A stretch of DNA of 64,000 nucleotides from Tranquillimonas rosea (GTDB taxonomy: Bacteria; Pseudomonadota; Alphaproteobacteria; Rhodobacterales; Rhodobacteraceae): positions 62,001 through 126,000 of the forward strand of contig NZ_FOGU01000006.1 in NCBI RefSeq assembly GCF_900111315.1, written 5' to 3'. This document shows, piece by piece, positions 26,170-35,384 of this stretch. Below the pieces are notes generated by a model. The model was not told the origin of the DNA. It worked only from the letters and a program-made list of their open reading frames with translations, and did no database searches. Positions within the stretch are counted from its first letter, which is position 1. Each line of letters starts with the position of its first letter. A program made the translations under genes and the position numbers.

Positions 26170-28790
26170 TCCGCCGCCTCCTTTGCCGCCGCCTGCGACA
26201 GCAGGGCGGCGATCTCGGGTTTGCAGGACCCGCAGTTGGTCCCCGCGCCGAGCGCCGTGCCGATCTGCTCGACGCTCAGCGCATCGCCGCTCTCGATCGC
26301 TGACAGGATGGTGTTCATCCCGACATTGAGACAAGAGCACAGCACCGGTCCCGGGTCCGGCATGTCCGCGCCGGGGCGGCCCGACAGTGGCGTTTCGGCG
26401 GCGTCGCCCAGCAGGCCGGCGAGGTGTTCGCGCGAGAGCGCGACCGGCTCGAGCCCGACGAAGAGGGCGGCGACGAGGCGCCCGTTCTCGCTGAAGGCCA
26501 GCCGCGTGAGGCCGCGGGCGGGGTCGGCGACGCTTTGCACCGTGGCGTCGGGCAGGTCGAAGAGCGCCCGCGCCGTCGCTTCCCAGTCCATTGGCCGCGC
26601 GCGACCGGCGAGTTCCAGCCGCCAGCCCTTTTCGCTCCGCGCCCGTGCCCAGTACTCGCAGCGCGGCGTCGCGCGCAGGGCCGAGACGGCGAAGGCATGC
26701 CACGCCGCCTGGAACGGGGCGACGGAGACGACCGAGGCCTTGCTTTCGGGCTGTCCGGAAACGGGGTCGACCTCGGCCGCGACCAGCGCGTCGACGCGGC
26801 CCGAGGGCGCCGTCTCGGCCGTCCAGTGGATCGGGGCGAAGACCTCTCCGCGGCGGACGCGGTCGGTCACCAGGACGCGCAGCACGCAGGCGCCGTGCGG
26901 GCTGGTGACGTCGGCGAGGCCGGCGGGGGCGAGGCCGAGACGCGTGGCGTCGTCGGGATGGATTTCGAGAAACGGCTCGGCCAGGTGCCGGCTGAGACGC
27001 GGTGAGACGCCCGAGCGGGTCATCGTGTGCCACTGGTCGCGGATGCGGCCGGTGTTGAAGCGGAAGGGATAGTCGGCGCTGGCGACCGAGGCCGGGGCGC
27101 GTGCGCTGACCGGGACCATGCGGCCCTTGCCGGAAGGGGTAAAGAACCGTCCGTCGCCGAAGAACCGCCCGCCCGTGCGTGTGGCGGTGACCGGCCAGCG
27201 GACTGGCGAGAGGGCGGCGTATCCGGCATCCGAGATGTCTGACAGCGCGGAAATGTCGAAGTCGCGGCCCAGCCGCGCCGCCACGCCCGAGAGGGTGGCG
27301 TGTTCGCGAAAGATCTCGGCCGGCCCATCATAGTCGAAGGCGCGGACCCAGCCCATCCGCTGCCCGACACCGGCAAGGATCGCCCAGTCGGGCCGCGCCG
27401 TGCCGGGCGCGGACAGGGCGGCCCGCTGCCGGCTGATCGTACGGTCGGAATTCGTCACCGTGCCGTCCTTTTCGCCCCACGCGGCGGCGGGCAGCAGGAC
27501 ATGCGCCAGCCGGGCGGTGTCGGTCCGCGCGGTGATGTCGCTGACGACCGTGAAGGGGCAGGCGGCGATGGCGTCGCGCACCCGGTCTGCCTCGGGCATC
27601 GAGACGGCCGGGTTGGTGTTGATGATCCACAGCGCACGGATCGCGCCGCTTTCGACGCCGCGGAACAGCTCCACCGCCTTGCGGCCCGGACGTTCGGGCA
27701 TCCGCGGCGCATCCCAGAAGTCGCGCACCGCGGCGCGGGCGACGGGATCCTCGAGCTCCAGGTGGCAGGCCAGCATGTTCGCCAGTCCGCCGACCTCGCG
27801 CCCGCCCATGGCGTTCGGCTGCCCGGTGACCGAGAACGGCCCCATCCCCGGCCGGCCGATCCGCCCGGTGGCGAGATGGCAGTTGAGGATCGCGTTCACC
27901 TTGTCGGTGCCGCTGGTGGACTGGTTCACGCCCTGGCTGAAGACGGTGACGACCTTTTCGGTGCGGCACCACAGTCCGTAGAAGCGCTCCAGCAGGCTCG
28001 CGTCCAGGCCGGTCCGTGCGGGATCGTCCGCGCGCGCGGTATCGAGCGCGGCGTCGAGGCCCTCGACATGTGCCAGGTAGGCGGCGTCGGTCGCCCCCCG
28101 CGCGTCGATGGCGGCGAGCAGGCCGTTGAACAGCGCCACGTCCTCGCCTGGCGCCACCGGCAGGTGCAGGTCGGCCAGGTCGCAGGTCGGCGTGCGGCGC
28201 GGGTCGATGTTGACCACGCGCAGGCCCGGCCGCGCCGCCTTGGCCGCCGCGAGCCGCTGGCAGAGGACAGGGTGGCACCAGGCGAGGTTCGAACCCACCA
28301 GCACCACGAGGTCGGCCTCTTCGAGGTCCTCGTAGGTGCCCGGCACCGTGTCGGTGCCGAACGCCCGGCGGTGCCCGGCGACGGTCGAGGCCATGCAGAG
28401 GCGCGAATTGGTGTCGATGTTCGCCGAACCGATGAAACCCTTCATCAGCTTGTTGGCGACGTAGTAATCCTCGGTCAGCATCTGGCCCGAGACATAGAAG
28501 GCGACGCTGTCGGGGCCGTGCTCTCGCAGCGTTTGCCGGAACCGCTCGGCCACGTGGTCGAGCGCCCGGTCCCATCCCGTCTCGATCCCGTCGACCTGCG
28601 GATGCAGCAGACGGTCGGCGTGGCCCACCGTCTCGGCCAGCGCCGCGCCCTTCGAGCAGAGCCGCCCGTGATTGGCCGGATGGTCGGGGTCGCCCGCGAC
28701 CGACAGCCCCTCGGCCCCCGGCGTCAGCAGGACACCGCACCCGACGCCGCAATAGGCGCAGGTCGACCGGATGGGTTCCCCCTCGGCCAT
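26166..28790 (-). CDS. nasA: Assimilatory nitrate reductase, catalytic subunit
   Basis: 874 residues. The N-terminal [4Fe-4S] motif is C11-x2-C14-x3-C18-x26-C45. The molybdopterin (bis-MGD) domains follow with QPNAMGGREVGGLANMLACHL and WIINTNPAVSMPEADR. A BFD-like [2Fe-2S] domain closes the protein, with Cys818, Cys820, Cys853 and Cys856 (CSCLNVG ... NCGSC). It reduces nitrate to nitrite in the cytoplasm; no Tat signal is present, as expected for the assimilatory type. ATGA overlaps link it to nirD upstream and to the TrpD-like gene downstream. Confidence 0.95.
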   Translation of the reverse strand: MAEGEPIRSTCAYCGVGCGVLLTPGAEGLSVAGDPDHPANHGRLCSKGAALAETVGHADRLLHPQVDGIETGWDRALDHVAERFRQTLREHGPDSVAFYVSGQMLTEDYYVANKLMKGFIGSANIDTNSRLCMASTVAGHRRAFGTDTVPGTYEDLEEADLVVLVGSNLAWCHPVLCQRLAAAKAARPGLRVVNIDPRRTPTCDLADLHLPVAPGEDVALFNGLLAAIDARGATDAAYLAHVEGLDAALDTARADDPARTGLDASLLERFYGLWCRTEKVVTVFSQGVNQSTSGTDKVNAILNCHLATGRIGRPGMGPFSVTGQPNAMGGREVGGLANMLACHLELEDPVARAAVRDFWDAPRMPERPGRKAVELFRGVESGAIRALWIINTNPAVSMPEADRVRDAIAACPFTVVSDITARTDTARLAHVLLPAAAWGEKDGTVTNSDRTISRQRAALSAPGTARPDWAILAGVGQRMGWVRAFDYDGPAEIFREHATLSGVAARLGRDFDISALSDISDAGYAALSPVRWPVTATRTGGRFFGDGRFFTPSGKGRMVPVSARAPASVASADYPFRFNTGRIRDQWHTMTRSGVSPRLSRHLAEPFLEIHPDDATRLGLAPAGLADVTSPHGACVLRVLVTDRVRRGEVFAPIHWTAETAPSGRVDALVAAEVDPVSGQPESKASVVSVAPFQAAWHAFAVSALRATPRCEYWARARSEKGWRLELAGRARPMDWEATARALFDLPDATVQSVADPARGLTRLAFSENGRLVAALFVGLEPVALSREHLAGLLGDAAETPLSGRPGADMPDPGPVLCSCLNVGMNTILSAIESGDALSVEQIGTALGAGTNCGSCKPEIAALLSQAAAKEAAE

Positions 28791-29119
28791 CAGGCGGCGT
28801 CGCGGGCGAGGGCGGCGGCGTCGAGCATAACGCGCCCGTCCTCGACGCGGACCGCGTAGGTCGGGATGCCGCCCTCGTCGGCGCCCTGCGCCTTGCCGGT
28901 TTCCAGGTCGTAGACCCAGTTGTGCAGCGGGCAGGTCACCTTTCGGTCATGCACGATCCCCTCGCTGAGCGGGCCACCCAGGTGGGCGCAGCGGTTGCCG
29001 GTGGCGAAGACCTCGTCATCCGCGGTGCGGAACACGGCGATGCAGCCCGATTGGGTCTTGATCCGGCGGGCGCCGCGCAGGGGGATGTCGTCCAGAGCGC
29101 CGATGTCGATCCAGTTCAT
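28790..29119 (-). CDS. nirD: Nitrite reductase (NADH) small subunit
   Basis: 109 residues with a Rieske-like fold: NRCAHLGGPLSEGIVHDRKVTCPLHNWVYDLETG. The Rieske ligand positions Cys-x-His and Cys-x2-His are retained here (CAH and CPLH). Many NirD proteins lack them, so this small subunit may carry a [2Fe-2S] cluster. It partners NirB in reducing nitrite to ammonium. The start overlaps the nirB stop, and the end overlaps the nasA start. Confidence 0.93.
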   Translation of the reverse strand: MNWIDIGALDDIPLRGARRIKTQSGCIAVFRTADDEVFATGNRCAHLGGPLSEGIVHDRKVTCPLHNWVYDLETGKAQGADEGGIPTYAVRVEDGRVMLDAAALARDAA

Positions 29120-31551
29120 TCCGCAGCCTCCAGGGTGAAATCGGCCAGCGGAGCGTAGTCGCGGCGTGTCTTGGCGTCGCTCCGCTCGGCCCAGGGGTCC
29201 TTCTGATAGACGGACTGGCTCAGGTCGAACCGCTCGACCAGCGCGGCGCGCGTGGCGTCGTCCGACAGAGTCTCGCGGACCCAGTCCAGCCCGACCTTGG
29301 CGATCCACTTGTAGGCACGGTCGAGGTATTTCGCGTGCTCGCGGTAGAGCTGCACGAAGGCGACGACCCAGGCCTCGGCCTCGTCCTCGGTGGCGACCTT
29401 GACCAGCGGTTCGACCTCTTTCACGTCCATCCCGGCGGCGCCGCCGACGCCGATCTCGAACCCGCTCTCGACGCAGACGATGCCGATATCCTTGCACGTC
29501 GCCTCGGCGCAGTTCCGGGGGCAGCCCGAGACGCCCAGCTTGACCTTGTGCGGCGTCCATGAGCCCCAGAGCCGCTTTTCCAGCTGCACGCCGAGCGCGG
29601 TGGAATCCTGCGTGCCGAAGCGGCAGTGCTCGCGGCCGACGCAGGTCTTCACGGTGCGCAGGCCCTTGGAATAGGCGTGGCCCGACACCAGCCCGGCGGC
29701 GTTGAGGTCGGACCAGATCGCGGGCAGGTCCTCCTTCTTGACGCCCAGAAGGTCGATGCGCTGGCCGCCGGTGACCTTGACGGTCTGGACCGCGTATTTC
29801 TCGGCCGCGTCGGCGATGGCGCGCAGCTCGTCCGCGTTGGTCAGCCCGCCCCACATCCGGGGCACGACGGAATAGGTGCCGTCCTTCTGGATGTTGGCGT
29901 GGTTGCGCTCGTTGACGAACCGGCTCTGCGGGTCGTCGGCATACTCCAGCGGCCAGTCCGCGAGGAGGTAGTAATTGATCGCGGGCCGGCAGACATGGCA
30001 GCCGTTCGGCGTCTTCCACGCCAGCTCCTGCCAGACGGCGGGCTGGGATTTCAGCTCCTGCGACTTGATCAGTCGGCGCACGTCCTCGTGGGACAAGTCG
30101 GTGCAACCGCAGACGGGCTGGGCGCCCTGGCCGGCATAGTCGGCCCCAAGCGTGACCGACAGCAGCTGCTCGACGAGGTTGGTGCAGGTGCCGCAGGACG
30201 CGCTGGCCTTGGTCGCGGTCTTGACCGTGCCGAGGTCGGTCGCGCCGTCCTGGATGGCATCGACGATCTGCCCCTTGCAGACGCCGTTGCAGCCGCAGAT
30301 CTCCGCCTCAGGCGGTAAGGCTGCAACGGCCGCCATAGGGTCGGCGGCGGCGCCGCCCTGGAAACCGGGGCCGAAGATCAGCGTCTCGCGCATCTCCTCG
30401 ATCTCGGTGCCGTCCTTGATCAGACCGAAGAACCAGTTGCTGTCGGCGGTGTCGCCGTACATCACAGCGCCGACCAGCTTGTCGTCCTCGATCACCAGCC
30501 GCTTGTAGACGCCGCGCGCGGGATCGCGGAACACGATGTCCTCGCGGCCTTCGCCCTCGGCGAAGTCGCCCGCGCTGAACAGGTCGCAGCCGGTGACCTT
30601 CAGCTTGGTCGACAGCTGCTTGACGACGAAGGCGTCCTCTTCCCCCGCAAGGGTCCGGGCCAGCACCCTGGCCTGTTCGTAGAGCGGCGCCACGAGACCG
30701 AAGAGCGTGCCGTCGAACTCGACGCATTCGCCGACGGCGTAGATGTCGGGGTCCGAGGTCTGCATCTGCGCGTCGACCTTCACCGCCTTGCCGACCTCCA
30801 GACCGGCCTCCTTGGCGAGCGTCGCGGCGGGGCGGATGCCCACGGCCATCACCACGAGTCCGGCGTCGATCTCGGTGCCGTCCTCCAGCGTGACGCCCTC
30901 GACCTGGTCGGTGCCCCGGATCGCCTTGGTCGAGGCACCGGTCAGCACGGTGATGCCGCGCTTCTCAAGGTCCTTCTGCAGGAGGTAACCCGCCGCCTCG
31001 TCGAGCTGGCGTTCCATCAGGTGCCCGGCAAGGTGCAGCACCGTCACCTCCATTCCGCGCAGGCGCAGGCCCGCGGCCGCTTCCAGCCCGAGCAGCCCAC
31101 CGCCGATCACCACGGCGCTGCCGCCAGGCGCGCCGGATGCCTCGATCATCGCATTGGTGTCGTCGAGATCGCGGTACGAGATGACACCGGGCAGATCATG
31201 CCCCTCGATCGGGATGATGAACGGGTCGGATCCGGTGCCGAGGATCAGCTTGTCGTAGGGCGCCTCGCCATGCTCGCCGATCACGACCTTGCGGGCGCGG
31301 TCGATGCCCATCACCCGCTCGCCGAAGCGGCAGGTGATGTTCCGTTCGCCGTACCAGTCGTCGTCGTGGGTGACGATCTCGTCATAGCTCTTCTCGCCCG
31401 AGAGCACGGGGGAGAGCATGATGCGGTTGTAGTTCCCGCGCGGCTCGGCGTTGAACAGCGTGACGTCGTAGGCGTCGGGATCGGTTTCGAAGAGGTGCTC
31501 CAGCACACGGCCCGAGGCCATGCCAGCACCGATGACGACCAGTTTCTGCAT
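29116..31551 (-). CDS. nirB: Nitrite reductase (NADH) large subunit
   Basis: 811 residues. The N-terminal FAD/NADH oxidoreductase begins LVVIGAGMASGRVLEHLFE. A BFD-type [2Fe-2S] region with CGCNGVCKGQIVDAI and CGTCTNLVEQLL follows. The C-terminal siroheme-[4Fe-4S] domain has Cys ligands in TCVGREHCRFG (around 634) and SGCPRNCAEA (around 675). It reduces nitrite to ammonium with NADH. The order nirB-nirD-nasA is the standard assimilatory arrangement, and cysG in the same operon makes its siroheme. It starts 12 bases after the GAF gene. Confidence 0.95.
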   Translation of the reverse strand: MQKLVVIGAGMASGRVLEHLFETDPDAYDVTLFNAEPRGNYNRIMLSPVLSGEKSYDEIVTHDDDWYGERNITCRFGERVMGIDRARKVVIGEHGEAPYDKLILGTGSDPFIIPIEGHDLPGVISYRDLDDTNAMIEASGAPGGSAVVIGGGLLGLEAAAGLRLRGMEVTVLHLAGHLMERQLDEAAGYLLQKDLEKRGITVLTGASTKAIRGTDQVEGVTLEDGTEIDAGLVVMAVGIRPAATLAKEAGLEVGKAVKVDAQMQTSDPDIYAVGECVEFDGTLFGLVAPLYEQARVLARTLAGEEDAFVVKQLSTKLKVTGCDLFSAGDFAEGEGREDIVFRDPARGVYKRLVIEDDKLVGAVMYGDTADSNWFFGLIKDGTEIEEMRETLIFGPGFQGGAAADPMAAVAALPPEAEICGCNGVCKGQIVDAIQDGATDLGTVKTATKASASCGTCTNLVEQLLSVTLGADYAGQGAQPVCGCTDLSHEDVRRLIKSQELKSQPAVWQELAWKTPNGCHVCRPAINYYLLADWPLEYADDPQSRFVNERNHANIQKDGTYSVVPRMWGGLTNADELRAIADAAEKYAVQTVKVTGGQRIDLLGVKKEDLPAIWSDLNAAGLVSGHAYSKGLRTVKTCVGREHCRFGTQDSTALGVQLEKRLWGSWTPHKVKLGVSGCPRNCAEATCKDIGIVCVESGFEIGVGGAAGMDVKEVEPLVKVATEDEAEAWVVAFVQLYREHAKYLDRAYKWIAKVGLDWVRETLSDDATRAALVERFDLSQSVYQKDPWAERSDAKTRRDYAPLADFTLEAAE

Positions 31552-31563
31552 CGGTCAATCTCC

Positions 31564-32499
31564 TCAGCAATACCACGCGACGATGTGTGCGAGCTCTCCG
31601 TCCTTGTGGATCGGGAGCGCGACCATCGAGGCGTATCCGGCGGGGTGTGTCTCGGTTTCGACGACGGGAGCGCCGGTGCCCAGCACGCGGCCGATCGGCC
31701 CCTGCCATGCGGTAACCTGCGGCTCGTTGCCGGCGTTGTCGGGATCCCACAGCGCGCCCTCGCGCGCACAGATCCCGTCGACCAGGACCGCGTCGTGCGC
31801 CTTGCCGACCCGTGCGGCGCGGGCGTCCCACAGTTCGAAGCGGCGGGCGATGGGCGTGCCGCGCGCCGACAGCAGGGTCAGCACGTAGGTGCGCCCTCCG
31901 GGCACCGGGATCGGCACGCCGAGGCCGGTGGTCAGCCCGGCCTTGCCGGCGCTGTCTGCCCGGATGAACCGATAGCCCGAGCCCAGGTCGCGCAGCAGCA
32001 TCGGCGTTTCCGCCGCCCAGACGCCGCCGGGCAGACCCTGTCCGCGCGGGAAATGGGTGTGCTGCGAGACCCACTCGAAGTGCTTGGCGGCGCCGTAATA
32101 GCCGTCGTCCAGCATCAGCAGGCCGTCCTTTTCCGACCAGACCTCGATGGCGCCCGTACGGGTGTCGTCATCGCTGCAGATCACGACGAGCACGGCCTTG
32201 AGCGCCTTGCCGTCGAAAACCGGTACGGCGACCGCGCTGGTCAGACCCGCCGCGCGGGCGGCGTCGGCGCGCTTGAAATAGCTGCCGTCGAGGTCCTTGA
32301 GGACGACGGGGCGCGCCTCGGCCCAGGCCTTGCCCGGCAGGCCCTCGCCCCTGGCGAAGGTCTCTTGCCGCGACGCCTCTTCAAAGAGGGCGAGGTCGCC
32401 GTAATCGCCGGCGGCCAGCTTCAGCGAGTCCCCCTGGGGCACCCAGACCTCGCTCACCTGGATGAAGGTGCGGGTGGTGGTGTCGGTCGCGGTCTCCAT
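31564..32499 (-). CDS. GAF-domain protein of the nitrate assimilation operon
   Basis: 311 residues that appear to contain two GAF-like halves. The first is around residues 20-140 (FARGEGLPGKAWAEARPVVLKDL, then AGLTSAVAVPVFDGKALKAVLVVIC). The second is around 140-230 (FPRGQGLPGGVWAAETPMLLRDL, then AGLTTGLGVPIPVPGGRTYVLTLL). The matching segments show an internal duplication. No enzymatic or DNA-binding domain is attached, so it may sense a small ligand and act through another protein. It lies between the transporter ATPase and nirB with an ATGA overlap and GGAGG 7 bases before the ATG. Its role in nitrate assimilation is unknown. Confidence 0.75.
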   Translation of the reverse strand: METATDTTTRTFIQVSEVWVPQGDSLKLAAGDYGDLALFEEASRQETFARGEGLPGKAWAEARPVVLKDLDGSYFKRADAARAAGLTSAVAVPVFDGKALKAVLVVICSDDDTRTGAIEVWSEKDGLLMLDDGYYGAAKHFEWVSQHTHFPRGQGLPGGVWAAETPMLLRDLGSGYRFIRADSAGKAGLTTGLGVPIPVPGGRTYVLTLLSARGTPIARRFELWDARAARVGKAHDAVLVDGICAREGALWDPDNAGNEPQVTAWQGPIGRVLGTGAPVVETETHPAGYASMVALPIHKDGELAHIVAWYC

Positions 32500-34169
32500 C
32501 ACGCGGCCTCCTTCCGGGGGGCCGGCTTGGCGCCGCCTTGTTCGTAGTCTTCGAGGAAGGTCAGGACCTGCTCGCGGTACAGGTAGTAGTCGGGATGCTC
32601 GAGCAGCGCCTTGCGGGTTCGCGGACGCGGCAGGTCGACGTCCAGCACCTTGCCGATGGTCGCCTGCGGGCCGTTGGTCATCATCACGACCCGGTCGGCC
32701 AGCAGGATCGCCTCGTCGACGTCGTGGGTGACGCAGACCGCGGTCACGCGGGTGCGCGACCAGACCTCCATCAGCACTTCCTGCAGCTCCCACCTTGTGA
32801 GGCTGTCCAGCATGCCGAACGGTTCGTCCAGCAATAGCAGCTTGGGGCTGAGCGCGAAGGCCCGCGCGATGCCCACCCGCTGCTTCATCCCGTTCGAGAG
32901 ATCGCTGGCGGGCCGGTCCATGCTGTCGGCGAGACCGACCCTCTCGAGGTAGTACTCGACCACGTCCTGCCGTTCGGATTGCGACGCGCGGGGATAGACA
33001 CGGTCCGCGCCGACACTGACGTTCTCCTTCGCGGTCAGCCACGGGAACAGCGAGGGCGACTGGAACACCACCGCCCGCTCGGGGTCGGCGCCCTCGACCG
33101 CGCGGCCGTCGAGCTTGATCGCGCCCTTCGAGATGTCGTTCAGCCCCGCCGCCATCGTCAGCACGGTGGACTTGCCGCAGCCCGAATGGCCGATCAGCGA
33201 GATGAACTCGCCCTTGTTCACCTTCAGATCGAAATCCTCGACCACGGTGAGCGGGCCCTTTGGCGTGGGGTAGACCTTGTGCAGCTGGCTGAAATCGAGG
33301 AAACGCTCTTCGATCATGCCCTGCTGCGCCCGTGCCTGGGCGGCGGGAAGGCCGTGGATCGGGGTGACGTCGGGCAGGGCGCGGGTGCCCTCGACCTTGG
33401 CGGCGATTCCGACGTCCATCAGATAGCCCGTCACCCGGGCGCGCAGGCGCTTGAACGCCTCGTCGTGGTTCATCGCACTGCGGTCGCGGGGGCGGGGGAT
33501 GTCGACGGGGATGGCGTCGCCGAGCGTGCCGTCGGGGTTCAGCGGCACGATGCGGTCGGCCAGGAGGATCGCCTCGTCCACGTCGTTGGTGATGAGGACG
33601 CAGGTTTTCCGGTCGCGTTCCCAGATGTGCAGGATCTCGTCCGCCAGGTTCGCGCGGGTGAGCGCGTCGAGGGCCGAGAGCGGTTCGTCGAGCAGCAGCA
33701 TCTCGGGGTCCATCGCCAGCGCACGCGCCACGGCGACGCGCTGGCGCATGCCGCCCGACAGCTCGGAGGGCCGGCGCTGGGCGGCGTGGGTGAGACCCAC
33801 CATCTCGATATAAGTCCTTGCCCGCTCTGCCTTTTCCGCCTTCTTCAGTTGCGGGGCCACGGCGTCGACGGCGAGCATGACGTTGCCGGTGACGGTCAGC
33901 CACGGCATCAGGCTGTAGCTCTGGAACACCATGCCGCGCTCGGGCCCCGGACCCTGCACCGGCGCGCCCTTGAAGGCGACGCTGCCTGTGTCGGGCGTCT
34001 CGAGCCCGGCGAGGAGGTTCATCAGTGTCGTCTTGCCGGTGCCGGAGAAGCCGAGGATCGCCAGGAATTCGCCCTCGGCTACCTCCATATCGATGCCGCG
34101 GAGCACTTCGGCGCGGGACAGGCCTTCGCCGAAGCCCTTGGAAACGTTGTTCAAAGTCAGGATGCTCAT
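32499..34169 (-). CDS. nrtCD: Nitrate ABC transporter ATP-binding protein, two fused ATPase domains
   Basis: 556 residues containing two complete ABC ATPases. The first has Walker [10 protein letters not shown], signature [11 protein letters not shown] and Walker [12 protein letters not shown]. The second has Walker [10 protein letters not shown], signature [11 protein letters not shown] and Walker [12 protein letters not shown]. Unlike cyanobacterial NrtC, no substrate-binding-like domain is fused; a linker of about 50 residues joins the halves. It powers nitrate uptake through NrtB. ATGA overlap with the downstream GAF gene and a 5-base gap to nrtB place it in the operon. The symbol marks the fusion; it could also be called nasD. 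Confidence 0.88.
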   Translation of the reverse strand: MSILTLNNVSKGFGEGLSRAEVLRGIDMEVAEGEFLAILGFSGTGKTTLMNLLAGLETPDTGSVAFKGAPVQGPGPERGMVFQSYSLMPWLTVTGNVMLAVDAVAPQLKKAEKAERARTYIEMVGLTHAAQRRPSELSGGMRQRVAVARALAMDPEMLLLDEPLSALDALTRANLADEILHIWERDRKTCVLITNDVDEAILLADRIVPLNPDGTLGDAIPVDIPRPRDRSAMNHDEAFKRLRARVTGYLMDVGIAAKVEGTRALPDVTPIHGLPAAQARAQQGMIEERFLDFSQLHKVYPTPKGPLTVVEDFDLKVNKGEFISLIGHSGCGKSTVLTMAAGLNDISKGAIKLDGRAVEGADPERAVVFQSPSLFPWLTAKENVSVGADRVYPRASQSERQDVVEYYLERVGLADSMDRPASDLSNGMKQRVGIARAFALSPKLLLLDEPFGMLDSLTRWELQEVLMEVWSRTRVTAVCVTHDVDEAILLADRVVMMTNGPQATIGKVLDVDLPRPRTRKALLEHPDYYLYREQVLTFLEDYEQGGAKPAPRKEAA

Positions 34170-34174
34170 GGCGG

Positions 34175-35257
34175 TCACCGATTGGCCGAGAAGGTGAAGA
34201 GCGACTGCAGCGCGAACATGATCCGGTCGAGCAGGAAGCCGATGATGCCGATGGTCAGGACGGCGACCATGATGCGGGCGAGGGACTGGGAGGAGCCGTT
34301 CTGGAACTCGTCCCAGACGAACTTGCCGAGACCGGGGTTCTGGGCGAGCATTTCGGCGGCAATCAGGACCATCCAGCCGACCCCGAGCGACAGGCGCAGG
34401 CCGGTGAAGATCAGCGGCAGGGCGGAGGGCAGGACGAGCTTGGTGATCTTGGAATAAGTGTTCATCTTCAATACCTTGGAGACGTTCACGAGATCCTTGT
34501 CGATCGATGCCACCCCCAGCGCGGTGTTGATCAGCGTGGGCCACAGCGAGCAGAGCGTGACGGTGATCGCGGAGACGAGGAACGACTTGGCGAAGAGGCC
34601 CCCGTCCGAGGCGGCGACGGCCGAGACGACCATCGTGACGATCGGCAGCCAGGCCAGCGGCGAGACCGGTTTGAATATTTGAATCAAGGGGTTGAGCGCC
34701 GCGTTGGCGGTGGCGGAGAGGCCCGCCAGGATGCCGAGGGGGATGGCGACGGCGCTGGCGAGGAGGAAGCCGAAGAACACCGTCTGGATCGAGGTCCAGA
34801 TCTGATCATAGTACGAGGGCGCCCCGGTATAACCGATCTCGCGCACCTCGTCGGCGCGGCCGGCGTCTATAAGCTGTTGATTTCGTTCATCAACGCGCTC
34901 CTGGAAGGTGGCCTTGCGCTGGGCCTTGCGCTGGGCGTCCTCGTGCAGGTTCACTGTCTCGGTCCAGACGGCGGCGGGGCCGGGGATGGCGCCGAGCGAG
35001 GTCTGGACCTGCGGGGCGAGAATAGCCCAGAGCGCGAGGAAGCCGGCGATGGCGACGAGAGGAACGCCGAGAAGCCGCCATATTTCAGAGACTTGCGCCC
35101 GCGGGTTGTCGCCGGCGGCGGCCTTGAGGATCGGGGTCATCCAGGAGAGGCCCAGAACCTTGAACCAGGCGTCGGCCTTGTTGATGCGGGTGAACCACTG
35201 GGCGCGGCGCGCTTCCTTGTGGTCGGCTTCGAGAGAGTTCGGGTCGATGGCGGTCAT
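34175..35257 (-). CDS. nrtB: Nitrate ABC transporter permease
   Basis: 360 residues. About six membrane segments are seen, with the EAA-type cytoplasmic loop around [22 protein letters not shown]-like sequence (here [10 protein letters not shown]) and [10 protein letters not shown]. The N-terminus is long, with a charged periplasmic or loop insert ([21 protein letters not shown], about residues 100-125) between the first and second membrane segments. It forms the channel for nitrate with NrtCD. The start at 35257 (MTAIDPN) has GAGGA 8 bases upstream; a longer frame from further upstream would run through the GCGTGCAC repeats. Confidence 0.9.
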   Translation of the reverse strand: MTAIDPNSLEADHKEARRAQWFTRINKADAWFKVLGLSWMTPILKAAAGDNPRAQVSEIWRLLGVPLVAIAGFLALWAILAPQVQTSLGAIPGPAAVWTETVNLHEDAQRKAQRKATFQERVDERNQQLIDAGRADEVREIGYTGAPSYYDQIWTSIQTVFFGFLLASAVAIPLGILAGLSATANAALNPLIQIFKPVSPLAWLPIVTMVVSAVAASDGGLFAKSFLVSAITVTLCSLWPTLINTALGVASIDKDLVNVSKVLKMNTYSKITKLVLPSALPLIFTGLRLSLGVGWMVLIAAEMLAQNPGLGKFVWDEFQNGSSQSLARIMVAVLTIGIIGFLLDRIMFALQSLFTFSANR

Positions 35258-35290
35258 GCTGTCTGTCCTCGAAAAGAACGGGGGCACCAG

Positions 35291-35326
35291 GCGTGCACAG
35301 GGCGTGCACCGCGCGTGCACAGGGCG
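35291..35326. repeat. Three and a half 11-bp GCGTGCAC repeats between nrtA and nrtB
   Basis: GCGTGCAC occurs at 35291, 35302 and 35313, exactly 11 bases apart, followed by a truncated GCGTCA at 35324. The repeats lie upstream of the nrtB ribosome binding site in the operon's direction. GTGCAC is itself palindromic. The function is unknown; a protein-binding or mRNA-processing site is possible. Confidence 0.6.
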
Positions 35327-35344
35327 TCATACGATCGTGCGGGC

Positions 35345-35376
35345 GCGCGTCCCGGCGGCGGGCCGGCGGGACGCGC
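35345..35376 (-). terminator. Strong GC hairpin after nrtA (intercistronic)
   Basis: Nine-base arms GCGCGTCCC and GGGACGCGC enclose a 14-base loop just after the nrtA stop. There is no T-run, so it is more likely a stabiliser of the abundant nrtA mRNA or an attenuating structure than a complete terminator. Confidence 0.5.
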
Positions 35377-35384
35377 CGCGCAGG

